This document shows, piece by piece, positions 26,573-34,929 of a stretch of DNA of 52,557 nt. A model generated the notes under the pieces. It worked only from the letters and a program-made list of their open reading frames with translations. It did no database searches and was not told the origin of the DNA. The DNA comes from Candidatus Omnitrophota bacterium (GTDB taxonomy: Bacteria; Omnitrophota; Gorgyraeia; Gygaellales; Profunditerraquicolaceae): NCBI GenBank assembly GCA_026387255.1, contig JAPLMA010000109.1, forward strand, positions 1 through 52,557, written 5' to 3'. The translations under genes were made by a program, and so were the position numbers. Positions within the stretch are counted from its first letter, which is position 1; each line of letters opens with the position of its first letter.

Positions 26573-27181
26573 CTTCTTCTTAGCTTCCGGTAAAATTACC
26601 TCATCAATCAGACCATAATCTTTTGATTCCTGAGCAGACATAAAATAATCTCGATCCGTATCTTTCTGTATTTTATCTAACGACTGACCGGTATGTGCAC
26701 TAAGGATCTCATTAAGCCGATCGCGCAGCTTTAAAATCTCTTTGGCCTGAATAGAAATATCCGCGGCCGCTCCCTGTACTCCGCCCCATGGCTGATGAAT
26801 CATCACTCTGGAATTAGGAAGCACAAAACGTTTTCCTTTAGTTCCTGCCGATAATAAAACTGCGCCCATACTGGCTGCTTGGCCCACGCAATAGGTAGCA
26901 ACATCGCATTTTATAAATTGCATGGTATCATATATCGCCAACCCCGCAGTAACCGAGCCTCCGGGCGAATTAATATAAACATTAATATCTTTATCCTTAT
27001 CTTCCATTTGTAAAAAAAGTAACTGGGCAATCACCAAATTTGCCACATAATCATCGATTGGCGTGCCAATAAATAAAATCCGGTCCTTTAAAAGACGCGA
27101 ATAAATATCATAGGCGCGTTCAAAACCACGCGTGGTCTGTTCAATTACCATAGGAACCAATGTCTGCATTTTTGTTTGCAT
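26570..27181 (-). CDS. clpP: ATP-dependent Clp protease proteolytic subunit
   Basis: ClpP is the tetradecameric serine peptidase of the ClpXP/ClpAP proteases. The 203-residue protein has nucleophile Ser104 in GQAASMGAVLL, His129 in VMIHQPWGG and an acidic DTDRD stretch near 174-178. The oxyanion segment NSPGGSV is also present. It lies 12 nt after tig, the usual order, but clpX does not follow. A hairpin cluster and an aminotransferase gene follow instead, so the chaperone partner must be elsewhere. Confidence 0.97.
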   Translation of the reverse strand: MQTKMQTLVPMVIEQTTRGFERAYDIYSRLLKDRILFIGTPIDDYVANLVIAQLLFLQMEDKDKDINVYINSPGGSVTAGLAIYDTMQFIKCDVATYCVGQAASMGAVLLSAGTKGKRFVLPNSRVMIHQPWGGVQGAAADISIQAKEILKLRDRLNEILSAHTGQSLDKIQKDTDRDYFMSAQESKDYGLIDEVILPEAKKK

Positions 27182-27193
27182 GTTATCCTCCTT

Positions 27194-28072
27194 TTAAGAA
27201 ACTAGCTGCCAGTTGGCTTCTCTTAGTAAAAATTCCATTACTTTAGCCGGCATGTGATCATCAATCACAATATTTTCTTTTTTGGCAATCTGAGATAGAA
27301 TCAAATAGACCTTAACCTGTTTTGCGGCTTCCGGCTGGATCCCTTCTAAGAGTAATTTTTCCTGCTCATCGATTTTATCCCGGGGCAAACCTTTCATCGC
27401 AAGATCAATTTTAGTCTGTCTAAGCATATCCAGAGTCTGACGCTCCACCAAAGCGCCCGGCAGCTTAAACTCCAAACCTTTGGATATATTTTCAATTAAC
27501 TCATTTTCAATCCGCTGGCGCTGCTGATTCTCCTTGGTAATAAAGATCTGCCTTTCTACCGCCTTCTGAAATTCTACTAAATTAGGATACCCCAAAGAGC
27601 GGCTGAATTGATCATCCAGAGTTTCAACTTTGCGCGATTCTTTAACCGAATCAATCTGTTTCTTGACTTCGTCGCTGGAAACCGAAACGGCCTTGTAATT
27701 TATTAATTGATGCCTATAGTTCTTAACGGCAATCTCAGGAGTAACTTCAACGGTAGCCTTAAAAGAAAGGCTGCTACGCTCAAGCTTTACATCGGTAATC
27801 TGCGGCAACTCGATGACATCAAGTTTTTCTGCCGCAATCGCTTGATTATAAATATCCGGAACCAATTCCTTTAAAACTTGTTCATGCACGCTAGAAGCAT
27901 AATGTTTTTCCAGAACGTCTCTGGGCGCTTTGCCCGGACGAAAACCCGGAACCTTGGCCTCTTTGGCAATTTGAGCAAAAACCTCCTCAAATTTATTTTT
28001 AACCAGCTCTCCGCTTACCGCGACATTAACTTCACACTTAGTGCTATCCAATTTCTTAACTTCGGTTTTCAT
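27194..28072 (-). CDS. tig: Trigger factor, short form lacking the PPIase domain
   Basis: Trigger factor binds the ribosomal exit tunnel and shields nascent chains. The 292-residue protein has the N-terminal ribosome-binding domain with the signature PGFRPGKAPRDVLEKHY. It then passes from VTPEIAVKNYRHQ almost directly into the helical C-terminal chaperone domain (LGYPNLVEFQKAVERQ, LPGALVERQTLDMLRQ). The FKBP-type PPIase domain of about 100 residues is absent. It sits 12 nt upstream of clpP, the normal partner. The family assignment is firm and the missing domain is visible from length and order. Confidence 0.92.
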   Translation of the reverse strand: MKTEVKKLDSTKCEVNVAVSGELVKNKFEEVFAQIAKEAKVPGFRPGKAPRDVLEKHYASSVHEQVLKELVPDIYNQAIAAEKLDVIELPQITDVKLERSSLSFKATVEVTPEIAVKNYRHQLINYKAVSVSSDEVKKQIDSVKESRKVETLDDQFSRSLGYPNLVEFQKAVERQIFITKENQQRQRIENELIENISKGLEFKLPGALVERQTLDMLRQTKIDLAMKGLPRDKIDEQEKLLLEGIQPEAAKQVKVYLILSQIAKKENIVIDDHMPAKVMEFLLREANWQLVS

Positions 28073-28084
28073 CTATTTCCTTTC

Positions 28085-28807
28085 TTACATGCGGAATTTC
28101 TCACCCAAATAAACCTGGCGCGCCTGCGGATGATTAATCAGTTCATGCGCCGTTCCTGAAACAAGAATTACGCCATCTGAAATTAAATACGCTCGGTCAG
28201 TAATAGCCAGAGTTTCGCGTACATTATGATCAGTTAATAAAATACCCAAACCCTTGGCTTTTAATTCTTTGATAATCTCCTGCGCTTCATTAACCACAAT
28301 CGGATCGATCCCGCTAAATGGCTCATCCAGAAGTATGAAAGAAGGATTAGTTACCAACGCCCGGGTAATCTCCAGTCTTCGTCTTTCACCGCCGCTTAAA
28401 GTATAAGCTTTATTTTTAGCTAAATGCGCAATATTTAACTCTTCCAATAAAGAAGCCAACCTGCGTTTTCTCTCTGAGCGACTCAAAGATAATGTTTCTA
28501 AAATTGCAATTATATTTTCTTGGACCGTCAGCTTACGAAATATTGAAGCTTCTTGCGACAGATATCCAATACCAAAACGTGCACGCTCATGAATCGCCAT
28601 ATTGGTAATCTCATGATTATCAAAAACAATCGTGCCCTTATTTGGGGCAACAATACCTACGATCATATAAAAAGTAGTCGTCTTGCCGGCACCATTAGGC
28701 CCCAGGAGCCCCACAATCTCTCCGCGCTTAACCGTGATATCCACGCCTTTTACTACCTGGCGGCCGTCATAAGATTTAGCTAAACCTTTAGTTTCCAGAA
28801 GCTGCAT
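28085..28807 (-). CDS. lptB: LPS export ABC transporter ATP-binding protein LptB
   Basis: LptB powers LPS extraction from the inner membrane with LptFG and LptC. The 240-residue protein has Walker A GPNGAGKTTT (36-44), Q-loop YLSQEASIFRKLTV, signature LSGGERRRLEI and Walker B FILLDEPFSGIDP. The LTDHNVRETL switch His and the extra C-terminal segment typical of LptB are present. It overlaps the lptC-lptA fusion by 20 nt. lptF and lptG are not in the window. Confidence 0.95.
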   Translation of the reverse strand: MQLLETKGLAKSYDGRQVVKGVDITVKRGEIVGLLGPNGAGKTTTFYMIVGIVAPNKGTIVFDNHEITNMAIHERARFGIGYLSQEASIFRKLTVQENIIAILETLSLSRSERKRRLASLLEELNIAHLAKNKAYTLSGGERRRLEITRALVTNPSFILLDEPFSGIDPIVVNEAQEIIKELKAKGLGILLTDHNVRETLAITDRAYLISDGVILVSGTAHELINHPQARQVYLGEKFRM

Positions 28808-29699
28808 TAATATTCTCCGTTTGGTAAATAATTATTTGGGGTTTACCGGTTAAAGTTATTTTTTTATCGATAGCCGTATAAATTGCTTCCTGACTATAAG
28901 AAATATTTTCACCGCGCAATATCCGCACATTTCCTAAAGCGACAATCTTATTTACGGAACTAGATAAAACTGCCGGCCCCTTAGCCAATGCATTATTTTG
29001 TTGTTTAGCCGTAAAATAAACCTGCATTTTATCACTGTAAATTGTTAAATCCGATTTTTCTACTTTAACATTATTATTAAATATGGCAATATTTTTTTCA
29101 TAATCTACATCCAGCGGCCCATCACAGGTAATCAGGATCTTTTCTTTTTTATTAACTTGCAAATCTCGCGCTTGAATATCCAGGCGTATATCTTTCTCTA
29201 ACATAATCTGCTTTAATCCGGTTTTGCCTAAAGCGCCTTGGCCGGAAAGATTCATATCCGCACGTGAAAGATTAACTTTATCCAAAGTGCTAACAATCTG
29301 TTGCTTGCGATCCCAATCCAGAGTATCGGTAGTAAGCTTCGAGCCGCTAGCTGTAGTAATTACGACATTATCCTGTAAATGCACCAGGCCGCTTTGCTTG
29401 TTAAAATCCCCCTTATCTGCGGTCAGATTAATCACATCATTCTGCCCATAATTATTGCCCACTACTTTTTTTAGTTTAACCACCTCGCTAAATATATCTG
29501 CAGATTTGCCGGCCAGATCCCAGGATTTTTTCCCTTTATCTCCAAATCCGGAAAGAGAAAAATCTCCGATCTGCTGATCAGATTCCTTGGTCTCTTTAAC
29601 TGCCAAAGGCGGTTTTATTTCATTAACTTCAACTGCTGTCAGATGAGCACAGGTAAGAAATAAAAAACCAAAAGTTAAAACTATTTTTTTATACCCCAT
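28788..29699 (-). CDS. LptC-LptA fusion, LPS transport bridge protein
   Basis: This 303-residue exported protein has a signal peptide (about 1-22). The first half resembles LptC (GDKGKKSWDLAGKSADIF, NLTADKGDFNKQSG). The second half resembles LptA/OstA beta-jellyroll repeats (GPLDVDYEKNIAIFNNNVKVEK, IYSDKMQVYF). It would carry LPS from the inner-membrane extractor across the periplasm. Coupling to lptB (20-nt overlap) and kdsC (11-nt overlap) supports this role. An alternative is a long LptA with several OstA repeats. The two-module reading is inference from motif order. Confidence 0.8.
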   Translation of the reverse strand: MGYKKIVLTFGFLFLTCAHLTAVEVNEIKPPLAVKETKESDQQIGDFSLSGFGDKGKKSWDLAGKSADIFSEVVKLKKVVGNNYGQNDVINLTADKGDFNKQSGLVHLQDNVVITTASGSKLTTDTLDWDRKQQIVSTLDKVNLSRADMNLSGQGALGKTGLKQIMLEKDIRLDIQARDLQVNKKEKILITCDGPLDVDYEKNIAIFNNNVKVEKSDLTIYSDKMQVYFTAKQQNNALAKGPAVLSSSVNKIVALGNVRILRGENISYSQEAIYTAIDKKITLTGKPQIIIYQTENINAASGN

Positions 29700-30231
29700 A
29701 AAACTCTAAAACATCCTTCCACTTGCCTTGCGCTTTAAGAATTAACTCGGCCACCTCCCTGACGGCACCCCGGCCACCCCGACAATCAGTGACATAAGCT
29801 GCTGCCTCTTTAATATCGGGCGAGGCATTGGCGACAGCTACCGGTAAACCGATTTTACGCATCAGCGATAAATCCACCAAATCATCCCCCACAAAACAAA
29901 TCTCCTCAACACTCAAGTGGTATTTCTTAAGAATTTTATCCAAAACCGCAGTCTTAGGGAAAATATCCGCAAAAACTTCAGCCACGCGCATATCTTTTGA
30001 GCGCGGCGAAATAGTTTTGGAATTTTTAGCCGTAATGATCACTGTCTTAATTCCGAATTTTCCTAAACAATAGACACCTAACCCGTCATGTACATCAAAA
30101 AATTTAGAGTCCTTACCGCTAGAATCATAAATTATTCTACCGTCCGTTAAAACTCCGTCAACGTCCAAAAGGAGCAGTTTGACTTTTCTAAAACGTGCAA
30201 TTAACTCTTCTTTAATTAACTCCCCAGACAT
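29689..30231 (-). CDS. kdsC: 3-deoxy-D-manno-octulosonate 8-phosphate phosphatase KdsC
   Basis: KdsC removes the phosphate from Kdo-8-phosphate. This tetrameric HAD-family protein of 180 residues has motif I LLLDVDGVLTDGRI, motif II-type TAKNS, and motif IV GDDLVDLSLMRKIGLPVAVANA. The family end RGGRGAVREVAELIL is clear. It is the third of four contiguous kds genes (kdsB-A-D-C), which makes the Kdo assignment secure. Confidence 0.95.
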   Translation of the reverse strand: MSGELIKEELIARFRKVKLLLLDVDGVLTDGRIIYDSSGKDSKFFDVHDGLGVYCLGKFGIKTVIITAKNSKTISPRSKDMRVAEVFADIFPKTAVLDKILKKYHLSVEEICFVGDDLVDLSLMRKIGLPVAVANASPDIKEAAAYVTDCRGGRGAVREVAELILKAQGKWKDVLEFYGV

Positions 30232-30235
30232 ATTT

Positions 30236-31204
30236 TTAGATTAATCCTGCCTTAAGCAAGTCCTGCACATCCAATAAGCCTACCGGATGCATAAATTTAT
30301 CTACCACCGGAACTTCATCGATTTTTTTAGCCTGCAATATCCGCATCGCCTCCGCCGCCAGCATATCTTTATTTACTACCGCCGGGTTCTTCGTCATCAC
30401 TTCTTTAATCGGCCGCAGTGGTAAATTATTATCGGAAGCCAAATGCCGGCGCAGATCACCATCAGTAAAAATGCCTTTTAGCTTTCCGCCTTTATCCACC
30501 ACGATGGCTGAGCCGGCCCGGGCACGGGTAATCGCCAGTAAAACTTCCGCCACTAATTTATCCTCACGCACAATCGCATTGGCTTGCCCCTGACGCATAA
30601 TATCCGCAACTGTTAAAAGTAGCCGCCGGCCTAAAGCCCCCCCGGGATGAAAAAAAGCAAAATCCTTTTCTTTAAAACCTTTACGTTCCAATAAACATAC
30701 CGCCAAAGCATCCGTCATCGCCAAAGTAGCCGTAGTCGAAGCGGTAGGAGCCAGTCCCAGTGGACAAGCCTCTTTTTTAACTGAAACATCTAAAACTACA
30801 TCGCTGTATTTAGCCAACACGGATTTAGAATTTCCGGTAAGCGAAATAATCGGCGCACCTATTTTTTTGAGTATCGGTAAAAGTTGTTTCATCTCTTCGG
30901 TCGCACCGCTATTGGAAAGTATAATTACGACATCATCGCCCGTCACCTTGCCTAAATCACCGTGAATGGCTTCGGCGGTATGCAGAAATAAACTCGGGGT
31001 TCCCGTAGAAGCCAGGGTGGCGGAAAATTTTTGCGCGATAATTCCGGTTTTACCCATTCCGCTCACCACCACCCTACCCTTACATTTAAGAATTAATTCT
31101 ACTGACTTAACAAAACTTTTACCTAAGCGTCCTTTTAACAATTTTATCGCTTGTGCTTCAATCTCTAAAACTTCTTTTGCCCGTTTGATTATATTAATAC
31201 TCAT
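30236..31204 (-). CDS. kdsD: Arabinose-5-phosphate isomerase KdsD
   Basis: KdsD converts ribulose-5-phosphate to arabinose-5-phosphate, the Kdo precursor. The 322-residue protein has an N-terminal SIS domain (VVVSGMGKTGIIAQKFSA, LHTAEAIHGDLG, IILSNSGATEEM) and PLGLAPTASTTATLAM. Two C-terminal CBS domains follow (GSAIVVDKGGKLKGIFTDGDLRR and VPVVDKFMHPVGLLDVQDLL). The order is standard. It overlaps kdsA by 4 nt. Confidence 0.95.
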   Translation of the reverse strand: MSINIIKRAKEVLEIEAQAIKLLKGRLGKSFVKSVELILKCKGRVVVSGMGKTGIIAQKFSATLASTGTPSLFLHTAEAIHGDLGKVTGDDVVIILSNSGATEEMKQLLPILKKIGAPIISLTGNSKSVLAKYSDVVLDVSVKKEACPLGLAPTASTTATLAMTDALAVCLLERKGFKEKDFAFFHPGGALGRRLLLTVADIMRQGQANAIVREDKLVAEVLLAITRARAGSAIVVDKGGKLKGIFTDGDLRRHLASDNNLPLRPIKEVMTKNPAVVNKDMLAAEAMRILQAKKIDEVPVVDKFMHPVGLLDVQDLLKAGLI

Positions 31205-32013
31205 AGCGCAGCCCTAATCTTTTTTATTTGTTTTAAAAGATCTTCTAACTCTTTAAAATTAATCATATTCGCCCCATCGCAAGGCGCTAGCTTGGGATCA
31301 GGATGCACTTCCAAAAATAAACCATCACAACCAAAAGCCACCGCCGCCCGGGATAAACCGGCGACAAACTCCTTCTGCCCGCCTGAGCAATTACCTCCTC
31401 CGCCGGGAAGCTGTACGCTATGCGTAGCATCATAAATTACCGGATACCCGAAATTACGCATAATCCCTAAACTACGCAGATCCGTAACTAAATTATTATA
31501 CCCGAAACTCACCCCTCTTTCGGTGATTAAAATCTGTTTATTGCCTTGGCTCTGGACTTTTTTAATTATCGGCAAAATATCCCAGGGCGCAAGAAACTGG
31601 CCCTTTTTAATATTTACTACCTTACCCGTCCTGGCGGCGGCTAAGACCATATCAGTCTGACGGCATAAAAATGCCGGTATCTGAATAATATCCAACACTC
31701 CCGCGGCCGCAGGAATATCTTTTACGCAATGCACATCACTTAAAATAGGGACCTTAATCCTAGATTTTACTTTCTTTAGAATCGCCAACCCCTTCTTTAA
31801 TCCTGGCCCGCGATAAGAACCTGCAGAAAGCCGATTAGCTTTGTCAAAACTAGATTTAAATATAAACGGTACACCTAAACTGGCAGTAATATCTTTGATC
31901 GACCCGGCTGCTTCCAGACAAGAGCTTTCTGATTCAATCGCGCATGGCCCGGCAATCAAAACCAGTGGATAGCGATCCCCAAATTTTATATTTCCCACAT
32001 TAACCGGATGCAT
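31201..32013 (-). CDS. kdsA: Kdo-8-phosphate synthase KdsA
   Basis: KdsA condenses PEP with arabinose-5-phosphate to form Kdo-8-phosphate. The 270-residue TIM-barrel protein has VLIAGPCAIESE, the substrate segment FKSSFDKANRLS, SDVHCVKDIP and IKKGQFLAPWDI. ITERGVSFGYNNLV, DATHSVQLPGG and EVHPDPKLAPCDGANM follow. The CDGAN segment with Cys rather than Asn at the metal site position (ITERGVSFGYN has Asn) leaves metal dependence unresolved. It is placed between kdsB and kdsD. Confidence 0.96.
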   Translation of the reverse strand: MHPVNVGNIKFGDRYPLVLIAGPCAIESESSCLEAAGSIKDITASLGVPFIFKSSFDKANRLSAGSYRGPGLKKGLAILKKVKSRIKVPILSDVHCVKDIPAAAGVLDIIQIPAFLCRQTDMVLAAARTGKVVNIKKGQFLAPWDILPIIKKVQSQGNKQILITERGVSFGYNNLVTDLRSLGIMRNFGYPVIYDATHSVQLPGGGGNCSGGQKEFVAGLSRAAVAFGCDGLFLEVHPDPKLAPCDGANMINFKELEDLLKQIKKIRAAL

Positions 32014-32016
32014 TAC

Positions 32017-32754
32017 TCAACTCTCTTTCTTTAATTGCCACAAAACCCTCTCTAAATCCTTAGGAGTATCCACGCCTACAGTATCAAATTGCGTCTGGAT
32101 TACTTTAATTTTAAAACCTTCAGCCAAAACGCGCAACTGTTCTAATTTCTCCGTTTTTTCGAGATTAGAAACGGGAAGATTTTTATAAGTAAAAAGAAAA
32201 TCCTTAGTATAACCATAAAGGCCAATATGCTTATAATAAGTTACCTGATCAATCTCAGCGTTAGGCGCCAAATAGGGTATGGGGGCGCGTGAAAAATACA
32301 AAGCAAAATTATTTTTATCCACTACGACTTTCACCACATTCGGGTCAAGCAGCTCTAAGACATCATCAATCTTTTTCATCAAGGTAGCCATATTCAACAT
32401 TTTGTCTTCCAATAATGCCCGGGCCACGCTATCAATCATCATTGGGTGAATCAACGGTTCATCCGCTTGTATATTAATAACAATTCTTACGTCCATTGGA
32501 TTAACTACCTCACTAATCCGGTCGGTACCACAGGCGTGTTCCTTAGAGGTCATCACAGCTTTAGCCCCAAATTTAATCGCGCATTTTAAAATAATTTCAC
32601 TATCACAGGCAATCACTAAATCATCCAGCATACGAGATTGCTTAGCCCGCTCCCAAACATGTTGCAACATAGGCTTGCCCATAATATCCGCCAGTACCTT
32701 GCCCGCGAACCTGGTCGATGAGTATCTGGCCGGAATCACCCCAATCACATCCAT
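32017..32754 (-). CDS. kdsB: CMP-Kdo synthetase KdsB
   Basis: KdsB activates Kdo with CTP to give CMP-Kdo, the donor for WaaA. The 245-residue protein has GVIPARYSSTRFAGKVLADI, MLQHVWERA, INIQADEPLI and YYKHIGLYGYTKDFL, all family marks. I use ATG 32754; a TTG one codon upstream is slightly better spaced from AGAGGA, so the start is uncertain by one residue. It follows rfaE1 by 4 nt. Confidence 0.95.
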   Translation of the reverse strand: MDVIGVIPARYSSTRFAGKVLADIMGKPMLQHVWERAKQSRMLDDLVIACDSEIILKCAIKFGAKAVMTSKEHACGTDRISEVVNPMDVRIVINIQADEPLIHPMMIDSVARALLEDKMLNMATLMKKIDDVLELLDPNVVKVVVDKNNFALYFSRAPIPYLAPNAEIDQVTYYKHIGLYGYTKDFLFTYKNLPVSNLEKTEKLEQLRVLAEGFKIKVIQTQFDTVGVDTPKDLERVLWQLKKES

Positions 32755-32758
32755 CAAT

Positions 32759-33775
32759 TCAGTTTATCCTCTCTAAAAGTTCCTTGACGTTAGTAACGGC
32801 TGTCCCTAACTTACCCACTACGATTCCTGCAGCAAAATTAGCGATATGCGCTGCTTCTAACTTAGAGGCACCGGCACAAAGAGCCAAAGTAAAGGTGCTA
32901 ATTACCGTATCCCCTGCTCCGGATACATCAAATACCTCTTGGGCCACCGTCGGTATATGTGCATTCTTCCCTTTTTCAAAAAGCCGCATACCACCCTCAC
33001 CCAGCGTAATTAAAAGGCTTTCCAATTGCAAATACTCTAAGATTTCCTCTCCCGCATTAATAATGTCATTATCTGTAAACAGAGTCTCTTTGTAAATTTT
33101 GAACAAATTCCCTCGGTCCTTTATCTTAAGATATCTAATAGCATTCTGGGCTTCTTTACGATTCGGCGTAATACAAGTAGCATGCTTATAGCAATCAAAA
33201 TTATTCTCTTTAGGATCAACAGTTACTATCTTCTTATGGTATTTGGCATTCTTGATAATATCTGCCGTTAATTCGCGATCAAGAAACCCTTTCCCGTAAT
33301 CTTCTATAATAACAGCGTCAAATTTTTTTATATTATCGCCTATATATTTAAAAATTCTTCTCTTTATAACTTGGGAGATATTATGCACATCTTCCCAATC
33401 AACTCTTACTACCTGTTGATGACCGGCGATAATCCTGGTCTTAAGGGTAGTTCTACGCCCAACTTCAAAAAATACCCCTTTAGTATCGATGTTTAATTTT
33501 TTAGCCTCATCCTGAAATGTCTTGGTAGCAGGATCCTTGCTGTCCCCCAATACTCCGCAGAGAGTTACCTTGGCGCCAAAAGCACTGATATTATTGGCCA
33601 CATTAGCAGCACCTCCCGGCGCATATGTCCTTTTTTTTGCCCACACCACCGGCACCGGCGCCTCAGGAGAAATTCTATCCACTTCTCCCCGAATGTGCTG
33701 ATCAAGAATTAAGTCACCCACGACCAGGATCTTTGTTTTATTAAATTTCCTGATTATATTTTTTAATTTTATCAT
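32759..33775 (-). CDS. rfaE1: D-glycero-beta-D-manno-heptose-7-phosphate kinase (RfaE domain I)
   Basis: This PfkB/ribokinase-family enzyme phosphorylates heptose-7-phosphate at C1 on the way to ADP-heptose for the LPS core. The 338-residue protein has GDLILDQHIRGEVDRISPEAPVPV, PGGAANVANNISAFG, VDPKENNF and ITPNRKEAQNA. The anion-hole/catalytic motif DVSGAGDTVISTFTLAL is present. The adenylyltransferase half of bifunctional HldE is absent and must be elsewhere. It overlaps the deoxyhypusine-synthase-like gene by 4 nt and precedes the kds genes. Confidence 0.93.
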   Translation of the reverse strand: MIKLKNIIRKFNKTKILVVGDLILDQHIRGEVDRISPEAPVPVVWAKKRTYAPGGAANVANNISAFGAKVTLCGVLGDSKDPATKTFQDEAKKLNIDTKGVFFEVGRRTTLKTRIIAGHQQVVRVDWEDVHNISQVIKRRIFKYIGDNIKKFDAVIIEDYGKGFLDRELTADIIKNAKYHKKIVTVDPKENNFDCYKHATCITPNRKEAQNAIRYLKIKDRGNLFKIYKETLFTDNDIINAGEEILEYLQLESLLITLGEGGMRLFEKGKNAHIPTVAQEVFDVSGAGDTVISTFTLALCAGASKLEAAHIANFAAGIVVGKLGTAVTNVKELLERIN

Positions 33776-34701
33776 ATATTCTCAATTACGCTTTGCGCTA
33801 AAAGCGGAAGTATGATCTCATGGTGTCCGATAATATAGTAACCTTTACCCCCTGAAGAAGTAGGGCGGCTAACCACATTCTGCGCCGCGCGATACTGATA
33901 AAGCATATCAAAATTTGCCGAAGTAAAATCACAAACCTTATTTCCCAAATTACGGGCAAGATTTAAAGCCTTTAAAAATACCTCCGGCAACAACACTGCC
34001 GAACCAAAATTTAACGCCACCCCTCCCTGATTTAAAGAAGGGATGTTTTCTACCAAAATATGGAAATCCCGCAATGAACCCACGGCAGTTGCAGCCGGGT
34101 CAAATGAAGGATGCTGATGAATTATATCCGTGCCAATACCCACAAAAACACAAACCGGTATCTTATGTATATAGGCATTATAGATCAAACTTAAATCTTT
34201 ATGCGCAAGCAGCGCAGTCGCCAGCTTATTTGCCACAGCATAACCTAATCCAAAACCCGCCTTTACTCCTTCTTTAACGGCAGAGTTTAAAAAATCTGCG
34301 GTCTCTTTACCCATACCAAACTTGCCGTCTTTAAGATTGGCCGCGACGTCTTCGGAGGTTTTCCCCTGATAAGCAATCTCAAAATCATGGATTATCCCGG
34401 CACCGTTTAGACAAACACAAGTAATTATTTTTTTTCTAAACAACTCAATTAAAACCGGGTTAAGCCCGCACTTAATTACATGCGCCCCGGCCATAAAGAT
34501 TACCCCTTTATTTTTCTTACGCGCTGAAACAATATCCGCAGAAACCGCACCTAAATCTTTGGCTTTTAGAATATTGGGCAAAGAATCCAAAAAAGCAGAG
34601 AAACTTCTACCTTTAACCGGTTTAAGCGCAAAATCACCCTGATGCACCTTACTGGCGCGGCTTTTAATCGAATATCTTTTTACTTTCTTTAAGTTAATCA
34701 T
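33772..34701 (-). CDS. Deoxyhypusine synthase-like protein of unknown function
   Basis: This 309-residue protein (ATG 34701; a GTG at 34719 is the alternative) resembles the NAD-dependent deoxyhypusine synthase fold. The main points are VIFMAGAHVIKCGLNP with a following LNGAGIIHDFEIA, and ALNFGSAVLLPEVFLKAL. SSGGKGYYIIGHHEIILPLL near the end places a Lys where DHS has its catalytic SWGK lysine. Bacteria lack eIF5A, so classical hypusination is unlikely. Overlap with rfaE1 suggests a role in heptose or LPS metabolism, which is inference. Neither start has a good SD, and a promoter-like pair lies just upstream. Confidence 0.65.
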   Translation of the reverse strand: MINLKKVKRYSIKSRASKVHQGDFALKPVKGRSFSAFLDSLPNILKAKDLGAVSADIVSARKKNKGVIFMAGAHVIKCGLNPVLIELFRKKIITCVCLNGAGIIHDFEIAYQGKTSEDVAANLKDGKFGMGKETADFLNSAVKEGVKAGFGLGYAVANKLATALLAHKDLSLIYNAYIHKIPVCVFVGIGTDIIHQHPSFDPAATAVGSLRDFHILVENIPSLNQGGVALNFGSAVLLPEVFLKALNLARNLGNKVCDFTSANFDMLYQYRAAQNVVSRPTSSGGKGYYIIGHHEIILPLLAQSVIENI

Positions 34702-34709
34702 AGGAGATA

Positions 34710-34738
34710 ATTTTACCACAATTCAAAGCTAAAGCAAA
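34710..34738 (-). promoter_or_regulatory. Possible promoter for the DHS-like/rfaE1/kds operon
   Basis: On the minus strand TTTGCT (34733-34738) and TAAAAT (34710-34715) are separated by 17 nt, with a weak -35 box. Predicted transcription would begin only a few nucleotides before ATG 34701, giving a nearly leaderless mRNA. This fits the missing SD of that gene. Confidence 0.35.
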
Positions 34739-34789
34739 TAGATATTTATCTTACCTTTACGCGGGTCCTACTGCTTATGATTATTCTAG

Positions 34790-34859
34790 GATAACGGGTC
34801 CTGTCTTGGGTATTTTCTAGCGCTGACGCGCTGCGAAAACACCCAAGCCACCCGTTATC
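34790..34859. repeat. 70-nt long imperfect hairpin downstream of the ORF6N gene
   Basis: Nested complementary arms are GATAACGGGT (34790-34799) with 34850-34859, CTTGGGT (34805-34811) with 34841-34847, TTTTC (34813-34817) with 34835-34839, and AGCGC (34819-34823) with 34828-34832. They are capped by a TGAC loop. About 27 base pairs form with small internal loops. No T-run follows on either side, so this does not look like a simple terminator. The rest of the 34720-34929 gap holds only AT-rich sequence and the promoter-like pair. Confidence 0.8.
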
Positions 34860-34929
34860 TAAGCTCGATAAAATATAAGAATATTAATAAGCTTTCCGGC
34901 TTTTACTGGAGGCACATTAGAAAAAGCAA

